Shown: positions 1-7,654 of the stretch, in pieces
How the letters are laid out: the number at the start of each line of letters is the position of its first letter
Numbering within the stretch: position 1 is the first letter of the stretch
The notes under the pieces: model-generated
Seen by the model: only the letters and a program-made list of their open reading frames with translations
Database searches by the model: none
Told to the model about the DNA's origin: nothing
DNA from: an uncultured Coriobacteriaceae bacterium
GTDB lineage: Bacteria; Actinomycetota; Coriobacteriia; Coriobacteriales; Atopobiaceae
Direction: 5' to 3'
Assembly: GCA_902795065.1 (NCBI GenBank)
Contig: CADBJR010000010.1
Location: 42,088-106,087, forward strand
DNA: 64,000 bases
Translations under genes and position numbers: made by a program

Positions 1-1
1 C

Positions 2-1564
2 CTACCCTCTGCTCAGCAGATAGCGGCAGGTATACATGAGATGGAAGAGGCGGTCCGCATCGAGGGACGAGAGATCGATTCCGGCGACCTTCTCGATCAG
101 GCCGATACGGTAGACGAGCGTGTTGCGATGGATGAAGAGCTGCTTGGCGGCGACCGTCTTGTTCTGACCGCACTCCAGATAGACCAGGAGCGTCTGGAGG
201 AGGCTCTGCCCCTGCTCGTCATCATGGCGCTTGATCTCAACGGCACGAGCGTCGAGCAGCACCTCGTTGATCGAGCGGTTGAAGAGGGCCTTCTCGAGGT
301 GGCGCGCGGCATAGTCGTCGAAGAAGGACACCTTGCGGGGAGGGTTCTCCTGCTCTCCGTAGGAGATGGCTGTCCGGCAGCTGTCGTAGTAGCGCTTCAG
401 CTCCCTGAAGTCATGGAAGGGGCAGCTCACGCCCATCTTCGCATCGAAGCGCACCGTGATGGACTCCAGGTCGGCGGAGATCTTCGCAACGTCGTAGTTT
501 CGCTCTTCGGCACGCGTTACGCATGCGACCTCCGCACCGTGCACGAGCACGACGGAATCCCTCATCATGCCGGAACGGAGCTGCCTTGCAAGGAAGGGCA
601 GCTTGGCGATGCCGCTGGAGCCCTCGGGCTGGAGAAGCGCGCAGACATAGCGGTCGTCCACACGCCATCCGCGCTTGCGGAGATAGCCTTCGATGATCTC
701 CTCGCGCACATAGATGTGCTCGAGGAGGCGCCGTACGCATGAGTCGGTATCGGAAGGCGGGAACCCCAGCGGGCTGCCGGCGAGCACCGCGCGCTCGACG
801 AGCAGCTTGAGGCGCAGCAACGCATCGCGGGACTTGATGGAGAACGGTCCGCCCTCGTTGCTCATGATGATGTTGATCAGGGGCTCGCCCTCGCGGAGCA
901 CCATGGCGTTGAGATACTCCCGGTCGCTGTCGGGAACGCTCACGACGGGAACAGTCGATCGCAACACGTTTCCCGCAGGCAGGGATGATAGGAAGCTGTC
1001 GTACAGCGGGGTATCGGCAAGGATGCAGTTGTGCTTGACGATATGGCGGAAAACCTCGTCGGTTACCTCGAGCCCATCTGGGGCGGCAAACGCGACGAGA
1101 ACGTCGTCGGCATCCGTTGCAAGCAGGGGCTCATGCAAGTATTTTGCCATGATGGGAAGCATGGCCCCGAGCGGGTCCTTCTCGAGCGACGCCCAGATGA
1201 GGCGGGCATCGAGGTCGTCGATGGCGCGGCCGGCACCGATCAAAGCGTTGAGGAGCTCACCTGCGCTCGTGTAGCCCGGCACGCACACGACGCGGCAGCT
1301 TTCCGCCGGTGCAAGCGCCTCGGCCGCAGGCATATCCCCCGCAAAGGCGACGGACATGCCCCACAGCCCTCCCGTCATGGATGCAAGCGCAGCTTTGTCG
1401 GCAACGTAGAGCACGGCAGGGTCAAGGCTAACAGCCTCTGGATCGACAAGCTCCTGAACGCACGACACGTCAAATGGCGTCTCGTCCACATCGTCGCGGT
1501 AGTCGAACACCTTGGCGTCCCGAGCGCCGATTTCGTCGAGGAGCAGCGAGATGCTTGCGTTCAT
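2..1564 (-). CDS. PucR/CdaR-type transcriptional regulator
   Basis: A complete 520-residue protein starting at MNASISLLL, with a GAGGCGG ribosome site about 9 bases upstream. The last 65 or so residues form the helix-turn-helix typical of PucR/CdaR regulators, seen as NKTVAAKQLFIHRNTLVYRI (about residues 465-484). The central part resembles the GGDEF-like region of that family, and the N-terminal 280 residues look like a sensory region without recognisable membrane helices. Regulators of this class usually control purine, sugar-acid or amino-acid catabolism genes nearby. The divergent neighbour is the TauE-kinase fusion, a possible target. The ligand is unknown. Confidence 0.85.
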   Translation of the reverse strand: MNASISLLLDEIGARDAKVFDYRDDVDETPFDVSCVQELVDPEAVSLDPAVLYVADKAALASMTGGLWGMSVAFAGDMPAAEALAPAESCRVVCVPGYTSAGELLNALIGAGRAIDDLDARLIWASLEKDPLGAMLPIMAKYLHEPLLATDADDVLVAFAAPDGLEVTDEVFRHIVKHNCILADTPLYDSFLSSLPAGNVLRSTVPVVSVPDSDREYLNAMVLREGEPLINIIMSNEGGPFSIKSRDALLRLKLLVERAVLAGSPLGFPPSDTDSCVRRLLEHIYVREEIIEGYLRKRGWRVDDRYVCALLQPEGSSGIAKLPFLARQLRSGMMRDSVVLVHGAEVACVTRAEERNYDVAKISADLESITVRFDAKMGVSCPFHDFRELKRYYDSCRTAISYGEQENPPRKVSFFDDYAARHLEKALFNRSINEVLLDARAVEIKRHDDEQGQSLLQTLLVYLECGQNKTVAAKQLFIHRNTLVYRIGLIEKVAGIDLSSLDADRLFHLMYTCRYLLSRG

Positions 1565-1690
1565 GAATTCGACCGCCTCTCAGATTCTTTGATGCAGCGA
1601 GGAGCTGTTCGATACCATCACGTATCATACCGCGATATCCATACGCTAATATGTTCCCAAACCGGCATCGTTTCTCATAATGGGCTGCTC

Positions 1691-3211
1691 TTGGAGACAA
1701 TCCTCCTCATACTCGCGTCCGCGCTCGCGGGCATCGGCACCGGCCTCGCCGGGCTCTCGGCAGCCACCGTAATGGTTCCCGTGCTCATCACGCTCTGTCC
1801 CTCGTTCGCGGGCGAGACGGGCGCATACCAGGCAACGGCCATCGCACTGGCCTCGGACATCCTCGGCTCCGCAGTCACCACGTGGACCTATTGGCGCCAT
1901 GGCAACATCGACCTCAAGCGCGGTTGGATCATGCTCGCGTGCATCATCTGCATGTGCACGGTGGGCTCCTATGCAGCATGGCTCGCCGGCAACGTGGTAC
2001 TTGGCGCCTTCACGCTCTTCCTTACGTTCTTCATCGGCATCCGCTTCCTCGTGAAGCCCGATACCACGCGAGAGGACACCGCCGCGCATGGTGAGAAGCT
2101 CGATGCAAAGGGCATCGCCATCTCGCTCTTCTTTGGCCTCACCATCGGCTTCGGAACGGGCTTCGTGGGCACGGGCGGCGGCATGATGATGCTCGTGGTG
2201 TTCACGGTCTTTTTGCACATGGACCTTAAGAGCGCCGTGGGCACGAGCACGTTCATCATGACGTTCACCGCGCTCATCGCCAGCGTAAGCCACATCCTCA
2301 TCCACCCCGCCATCGTGACGGAGCGTGCAGAGGCGCTTGCTATCTGCGCCGTCACGGCGACAATCTTCTCGCTGGGATCGGCGCGCTTCGCAAATCGCGT
2401 GGAGAACCGCACGGCGGGGCTTGTCACGGGCGCCGTGCTCACGGTGCTTGGCGGGTGCATGCTTATCCTGCACTATTGGGACGTGCTCTCGACAATCCCC
2501 CTAGTTCGCGACACCATCCTCTGCTCGCTGCGCTTCCTCGCGCTCATCATCCCCTGGGCTATCGTGCTCATCCTCCTCTACCTCCTCGTCAAGATTCCCA
2601 AACCCATCTTCCGCAAGCTCCTCCATGCCATCGCGTTCGGGAGCTCCGCGTTCCTCGTAGCTGAGGCAGCTTCGTGGCAGGCGGCGAGCCTCACGATGGT
2701 GCTCTTCGCAATCGTGGTCTATCCCATCCTCGCCATCGCCGAGAAGGACGTTGCCGCATACGACGACGTGTTCGTGCAGAAGAAGCCCGGCGAGATCAAG
2801 CGCAGCCTGATGCTCCTCTTTGTCGGGGAGGCCGTGGCCGTCGCGCTCGGTTGGGGCCTCGCCGGCGAGCGCGCCATCGCCGCGGCCGCCATCCTCATGT
2901 GGGGCATCGGCGACGCAGCGGCGGCGCTCGTGGGCATCTACTTTGGCAAGCACGTCGTGAAGCTGCCCATCGCGGACGGCGAGAAGACCTGGGAAGGCAC
3001 TTGTGCCATGTTCCTCTCGGCGCTCATCTGCGGATTTGGGATCTTCACGGTGCTCAAAGGAGTCTCCCCCGCCCTGGCCTTCTCGGTATGCGTACCCACG
3101 GCGGCGATCTCCGCCCTCGTAGAGCTCGCATCGAAGGATGGGAACGACACCGTCTGGGTTCCGCTTGCCACAGTTGCCGCATTGGCGCTTTTCCATATGC
3201 TCCTCGGATAA
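1691..3211 (+). CDS. TauE/SafE permease fused to a phytol/dolichol-kinase-like membrane domain
   Basis: One uninterrupted reading frame of about 506 residues. Residues 1-260 are a TauE/SafE anion-export permease with the two family repeats, GTGLAGLSAATVMVPVL near the N-terminus and GFGTGFVGTGGGMMMLVVF near residue 155. Residues 280-506 are a second multi-pass domain resembling CTP-dependent phytol/dolichol kinases (VTE5/SEC59 type), with KTWEGT near residue 435 and ALVELASKDGNDTVWVPLA near the end. No ATG fits. I chose TTG at 1691, but the ribosome site there is weak and an ATG at 1591 would add 33 residues. It is divergent from the PucR-type regulator. The fold calls are from memory of family motifs, and the transported and phosphorylated substrates are unknown. 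Confidence 0.75.
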   Translation: METILLILASALAGIGTGLAGLSAATVMVPVLITLCPSFAGETGAYQATAIALASDILGSAVTTWTYWRHGNIDLKRGWIMLACIICMCTVGSYAAWLAGNVVLGAFTLFLTFFIGIRFLVKPDTTREDTAAHGEKLDAKGIAISLFFGLTIGFGTGFVGTGGGMMMLVVFTVFLHMDLKSAVGTSTFIMTFTALIASVSHILIHPAIVTERAEALAICAVTATIFSLGSARFANRVENRTAGLVTGAVLTVLGGCMLILHYWDVLSTIPLVRDTILCSLRFLALIIPWAIVLILLYLLVKIPKPIFRKLLHAIAFGSSAFLVAEAASWQAASLTMVLFAIVVYPILAIAEKDVAAYDDVFVQKKPGEIKRSLMLLFVGEAVAVALGWGLAGERAIAAAAILMWGIGDAAAALVGIYFGKHVVKLPIADGEKTWEGTCAMFLSALICGFGIFTVLKGVSPALAFSVCVPTAAISALVELASKDGNDTVWVPLATVAALALFHMLLG

Positions 3212-3237
3212 TACCCGCGAGGCATCGTCCTCGAGCC

Positions 3238-4182
3238 CTATCCGCAGAGGAAGTTCATGACCAGGCTTACCATCGCCTCCTTCTCATCGGGCCTCGACTC
3301 GGCAATCATGATGGTTATTGCTACGAGAACCTCGTCTGCCAACCTCTTCTTCCCCGCATCGGAATAGAGCGGCCCGTTGCAGTTGAGGTAGTAAAGAAAG
3401 AGCGCAGCCGCGATACGCTTATTGCCATCGAGGAAACTGTGGTTCTTCACGATGAAGTAGAGCAGGTTCGCCGCCTTCTCCTCCACCGTGGGATATGCCT
3501 CCTGTCCACCGAACCCCGCATTGATATCGCCGATGCTGGCCTGAAACGACTCATCCTTCTCGACCCCGAAGAGACTGGATTCGGAGCCGAAGCGCATGTT
3601 GGCAATGACCTCACGGCACTCATCGTAGGTGAGCACATAGGCATTACCCGTGCCCTCGGGACGCGCGATAGCCTTGTGATCGTAATCGTCGAGCAGATCA
3701 AGCGCTCGGGAATAGCTTTGGACGATCTCGAGCACCTGGCGCACGGAAACATCGGATTCCGGCAAGCGCGATATGACCTCGACCGTCTGCCTGAGCTGGC
3801 GCAGGCGCGCATCATTGCGCGCATAGCCCTCGACGATGTATCGATGCAGGACGTCGGTTGCCCAGCGTCTAAACTCAACACCGCGTTGCGACTTGACGCG
3901 ATACCCAACCGAGATGATCGCATCCAGGGAATATGACTTGGTCTTGTAGCGTTTCCCATCAAGTGCAGTTGTCAAGGATTCCTTGACAACTGAGTCCGCC
4001 TCAAGTTCTCCCTCTTTAAAGCAGTTTGAAAGATGCAGGCTGATATTCTGCTTCGAGGTGTCGAACAGTATGGCCATCTGCGACTGCGTTAGCCACACCT
4101 CGTTGTGCGACGCATCGAGCTCAACGGGAAGCGTGACGGCGCCGTCGGCAGATTCGAACAGGACGATATTGGCAGTATTCAT
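3238..4182 (-). CDS. RhuM family protein with C-terminal Fic/Doc domain
   Basis: A 314-residue protein. The N-terminal half matches the RhuM (virulence protein) family: a winged-helix-like start (VWLTQSQMAILFDTSKQNIS, about residues 29-48) and GVEFRRWATDVLHRYIVEGY near residue 100. The C-terminal part carries a Fic/Doc core, HSFLDGNKR at residues 248-256, with lysine in place of the second glycine as in Doc-type kinases. The likely role is modification of a target protein by nucleotidyl or phosphate transfer, as in toxin-like modules; the target is unknown. The ribosome site AAAGGAG lies 7 bases before ATG. No adjacent antitoxin gene was recognised. Confidence 0.85.
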   Translation of the reverse strand: MNTANIVLFESADGAVTLPVELDASHNEVWLTQSQMAILFDTSKQNISLHLSNCFKEGELEADSVVKESLTTALDGKRYKTKSYSLDAIISVGYRVKSQRGVEFRRWATDVLHRYIVEGYARNDARLRQLRQTVEVISRLPESDVSVRQVLEIVQSYSRALDLLDDYDHKAIARPEGTGNAYVLTYDECREVIANMRFGSESSLFGVEKDESFQASIGDINAGFGGQEAYPTVEEKAANLLYFIVKNHSFLDGNKRIAAALFLYYLNCNGPLYSDAGKKRLADEVLVAITIMIAESRPDEKEAMVSLVMNFLCG

Positions 4183-4546
4183 GGGCGTCTCCTTTCAGAC
4201 GATTGCCGATCAACAACCTTGTCTGCAAGAGAACGCCCGCCTGCGGATTGAAAGCCCGGCTCAACAGCCTAGGCCCCGTATAGCCGCAGTGTCACAACGT
4301 GCGACGGTACACGATGCATGCCTTCCCTATCTGGGCTTGCCTTCTACATCGCTCCATCCATTGCATGTTCAGTGTACCACAATACTAGAACATATGTTTG
4401 TTAAATTGGTACGCATTTGAAATTGCCGTTGTTATCGATTGCCAGGCACTCGAGCACGGAGCCGTTTGCAACGACGGCCACGCCGTCCGCATTCGTGCTC
4501 CTTCTTGGTGGCATACAATGCTGATAAAGATATTGGAGGAGGCCCC
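4183..4546. other. divergent intergenic region, 364 bp
   Basis: The region lies between the RhuM-Fic gene and the AI-2E permease gene. It holds an SOS-like box (4388-4399), a possible short minus-strand reading frame (4401-4514) and, just before the permease, TACAAT at 4515-4520, which may be a -10 element. Nothing else is recognisable. Confidence 0.5.
4388..4399. promoter_or_regulatory. SOS-like (LexA) box, imperfect
   Basis: GAACATATGTTT matches the Gram-positive LexA consensus GAACRNRYGTTC except for the last base. Its flank ATACTAGAACA is the same as at the better box at 29551. Regulation by LexA is inferred only. Confidence 0.35.
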
Positions 4547-5683
4547 ATGAGGGAGAAGCTTCACGAAAAGAAATGGTATCCGTATGCCGTCGCAGCATGC
4601 ATCGCGGTCGTTGTGTATGTGGCTCTGACGCACCTCGACACCGTTTTCGATGTTGCGGCCACGTTCCTCGGCTTCTTCAGCGCCCCGTTTCTGGGCTGCG
4701 TGATCGCCTATCTCCTGAACCCGCTCGCCATGTTCTTCCACCGCACGGTGTTCAAGGACATGAGGAAGCCCGACCTCCGCTGGCTCGCATCGATCGTCCT
4801 CGCAGTGCTCGCACTCGTCCTGTTCCTCGCCCTCATCCTGAGCACCCTGGTTCCGCAGCTTGTCGAAAGCATCACGATGCTCGCAACCAATATGGACGGA
4901 TACATCGCCGCCCTCGTGCAGCTTTCCCACACATGGGGCATCGCGGAATACATCAACCTCGATGAGTTCATGGGAACGTCGGGCAACCTCATGAGCAACC
5001 TGCTGAAAATCGCCGGGGACAACATGCAGGACATCCTCAACGTTTCCGTGACCGCGGGCAAGGGCCTTATGATGTGGGGGCTCGCGTTCATGCTTTCGGT
5101 GTACCTGCTCGCATCGAAGGAGTCCCTCAAGAGCGGCGCTAAGCGATTCCTGCAGGCCCTGCTTCCCGAGAAGCGCTACCAGGTCGCCATGGGCTTCCTC
5201 ACGCGCTGCAACGGCATCCTGCAACGCTATATCGTGTTCAGCATCCTCGATGCGGTCATCATCGGCGGTGCGAACGCCGTGTTCATGGCGTGCACCGGCA
5301 TGCAGTACGTGGGGCTCATCTCGCTGGTCGTTGCCGTGACCAACCTCATCCCCACGTTCGGTCCCGTCATCGGCGCCGTGATCGGCGGATTCATCCTGCT
5401 GCTGGTCAATCCCCTGCATGCCCTCATCTTCGTCGCCTTCTCGGTCGTCCTCCAGACGCTGGACGGCTACGTGATCAAACCCAAGCTGTTCGGGGACTCG
5501 TTGGGCGTCTCAGGCCTGTTGATCCTCGTCTTCATCATCGTGTGCGGGAACATGTGGGGCATCGTCGGGATTCTGCTCGCCATTCCGCTGGCCGCCATCA
5601 TCGACTTCATCTGCAGGGATGTGATCATGCCGCATCTCGAAGAGCGCAGGCACAAGCTCGATTCCGGATCAGCAGAGCAATAG
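4547..5683 (+). CDS. AI-2E family transporter (TqsA/YdiK type permease)
   Basis: A 378-residue multi-pass membrane protein of the AI-2 exporter superfamily. It shows hydrophobic segments near the N-terminus, a long periplasmic/cytosolic stretch around residues 100-160, and the conserved C-terminal block with LIPTFGPVIGA (about residues 265-275), LDGYVIKPKLFG and GNMWGIVGILLAIPLAAII. The start is ATG at 4547 preceded by GGAGGAGG. Family members export small molecules or act as Na+/H+ antiporters, so the substrate cannot be assigned. A GC hairpin follows the stop codon. Confidence 0.88.
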   Translation: MREKLHEKKWYPYAVAACIAVVVYVALTHLDTVFDVAATFLGFFSAPFLGCVIAYLLNPLAMFFHRTVFKDMRKPDLRWLASIVLAVLALVLFLALILSTLVPQLVESITMLATNMDGYIAALVQLSHTWGIAEYINLDEFMGTSGNLMSNLLKIAGDNMQDILNVSVTAGKGLMMWGLAFMLSVYLLASKESLKSGAKRFLQALLPEKRYQVAMGFLTRCNGILQRYIVFSILDAVIIGGANAVFMACTGMQYVGLISLVVAVTNLIPTFGPVIGAVIGGFILLLVNPLHALIFVAFSVVLQTLDGYVIKPKLFGDSLGVSGLLILVFIIVCGNMWGIVGILLAIPLAAIIDFICRDVIMPHLEERRHKLDSGSAEQ

Positions 5684-5700
5684 CGGGGGTAACCCCCCGC
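5683..5700 (+). terminator. hairpin after AI-2E gene
   Basis: GCGGGGG / CCCCCGC stem with a 3-4 base loop directly at the stop codon. There is no U tract, so it is a weak intrinsic terminator candidate. Confidence 0.4.
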
Positions 5701-5712
5701 ATGCTGAGGGAA

Positions 5713-5745
5713 ATGAGACACCGCTCCCGGGGAGCGGTGTCTCAT
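5713..5745. repeat. perfect 33-nt palindrome, GAGACAC family copy 1
   Basis: Two perfect 16-nt arms (ATGAGACACCGCTCCC and its complement) around a single central G, placed between two convergent stop codons (5683 and 5753). The same ends recur at 38142-38207. It may serve as a two-way terminator, but sharing by two distant loci suggests a dispersed repeat. Confidence 0.75.
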
Positions 5746-5752
5746 GCAGTCG

Positions 5753-6917
5753 CTATCCCTCGAGCGGCAGGTAGACCCAGCGCTCCTCGCGATGCGACAG
5801 CTCCGCGGCGTTGATGAGCTCCTGGACGCGGGCGCTCTGCTCGAAGTTGCCCTCGTTCTTCTCGCCGCCGGACGCAATCTCCTCGAGGATGTTCTGGATG
5901 AGGCAGCCGTAGAACGCCGTCGGCCATTCGTCGCCCTCCTGATGGCCGGGGTTCCAGTACCTGTCGGGAATCTCGAGCTCGCGGTATTTGACGGCCGCAG
6001 CATCCGCGTCGGGCGTCGCCCAGCCGTCAGCGTACTCGAGCTTCTGGATGGCGCCGGTCTCGGGATCTGCGATGAGCGTGGCCTTGAGGGCTCCGCGGTC
6101 GCCGTAGATCCATGCGGTGATGCCGGGATAGTTGCCCGTAGTGACGAAGGACGTCTGCATCGAGAAAAGGTTGCCCTTCCTCGTGCGCGCTATCCACATG
6201 TCGGCATCGTCCCAATTGATGGGCTCGATATGATCGCTATCACCGAAACGACGACGCTCGTGCAGGAGGTTCGCCATCTGGCAGACGAGCTTCTCGATGC
6301 CGCCGCCGATGCCGATCAGCTCGAGGCCGATGTCGATGGTGGGTGCGCCGTGGCCCTCGAGCGAGGCGACCTCGATCGCCTTGGGGTCGGGGTCGGCGCC
6401 GACCCAGGGCGGCTCGGTGGGATACTCCTTGAACAGGCGCTTGTCCTGCGGGTACCACGGATTGAGCCACCGCGAGTTCTGCTCGTAGCCGTTGTAGAGC
6501 CACGGCGTGCCGATCTTGCCCTCGCGCACGAGGTCGAACATGTGCTGCACGGCCGGCGCGTAGCGGGAGGTGAGGCCGGCCTTGGTCTTGAGGCCCTTGG
6601 CCTTGGCGATCCCGGAGAGCTCCTTGACGCGCTTGTGGTCTGCCGCGACGGGCTTCTCGACGAGCACGTGCCTGCCGCACTCGATGGCGAGCGCGGTGAG
6701 CGGCTCGTGCCCCTCGAGGTTGGTGCACACATCGATGACGCCGAGGTCCTCGCGGCGGATCGTCGCCTCGGCGTCGGTCGAGATCTCGGCGACGCCGAAC
6801 TTCTCGGCGGCCTCGCGTGCGAGCTCCTCGTCGCGGGCTCCTCGCCCAGCCGGGCATGTGCGCCCGCTTCGACCAGCGTCCCGCCCCGATGACGCCAACG
6901 CGCAGTTTCTCGGCCAT
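5753..6917 (-). pseudogene. Gfo/Idh/MocA-type oxidoreductase, broken by internal deletion and frameshift
   Basis: The natural start is ATG at 6917 (MAEKLRVGVIGAGRWSKRA), which gives the Rossmann glycine motif GAGRWS. About 27 residues in, near 6835-6850, the frame shifts by one and reading continues as ARDEELAREAAEKFG to the natural end LPLEG. The second strand of the Rossmann fold, normally about ten residues ending in Asp, is missing. The lesion is therefore a deletion of about 30 bases that is not a multiple of three, not just a single-base error. The rest is well kept: EKPVA (lysine of the family), a substrate-binding C-terminal domain and full length to about residue 390. Either a recent loss of function or an assembly error. 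Confidence 0.75.
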
Positions 6918-7132
6918 CTCAGGTTTCCCCTCTCGTAATGCCGGTGTCAACGACTCGACCCTAACGATAACCTGTAAGCAGCTTAACTTTTAGCACGACT
7001 CGATAAGCAGGCACGATATGACGCCAGCTGGGTTTCCGAGAAAAGAACCTCGCTCGGCCACGCCGTTCCTGGAACGGTGCACCATTCCACACGCGTAGGC
7101 TAAACTGATTACATACGCTCGGACCACGACAC

Positions 7133-7627
7133 ATGGGAACAGACATGGCAACTGAATCCGGAAAGAGACGCAAGAAGGTCACGGATGACGCGGTGCACAG
7201 GACGGGGACGTTGCGCGCCGCCGTCAAGCCGGGCGTGACCGTGGGAAAGCCAAGCGTCGCGAAGGTCATCTCCGATTACGTCGAGACAAAGGGAGCGAAG
7301 GCCTTCCGGCGCACCGTCTGGGGAGACGGGCTCGCACGGTCGGCCACTGCCCTGCGCAGCGCGTTCAAGCTGCCCGCAAACGAGGAACTCTACGTCTTCA
7401 CCAATCTGTCCACACTCCTCCGAACGGCAGGGGTGCTGCTCTCGTCCTCGGGCTTCCACCTGCTGGACGGCAAAGGGGGTTCCGCCGATCTCAGCTGGGA
7501 GCAGTTCGCCGGCTGCACCATCTCCTTCAGCCGCGGCATGCTCGTTATCGGACAGGTCGGCATCACCTCCCCCGATTCAGATGAGCTCACCGAATTGCTG
7601 CAGGCAATCAAGGCAGCCCTCTCCTAG
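7133..7627 (+). CDS. hypothetical protein, possible PH-like domain
   Basis: A 164-residue soluble protein with a basic N-terminal tail (SGKRRKKVTDD) and a C-terminal region (about 75-164) whose strand pattern and closing helix (SDELTELLQAIKAALS) loosely recall bacterial PH-like domains. I do not recognise the family. The start could also be ATG at 7145. It lies 27 bp upstream of the C11 protease gene on the same strand, so the two are probably cotranscribed. Function unknown. Confidence 0.6.
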   Translation: MGTDMATESGKRRKKVTDDAVHRTGTLRAAVKPGVTVGKPSVAKVISDYVETKGAKAFRRTVWGDGLARSATALRSAFKLPANEELYVFTNLSTLLRTAGVLLSSSGFHLLDGKGGSADLSWEQFAGCTISFSRGMLVIGQVGITSPDSDELTELLQAIKAALS

Positions 7628-7654
7628 ACGCACGCCATACAAGGAGCGACACAC

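Noticed and set aside
1031..1690. N-terminal extension of the TauE-kinase fusion
   Set aside because: It overlaps the PucR-type gene on the other strand, and its residues show no domain.
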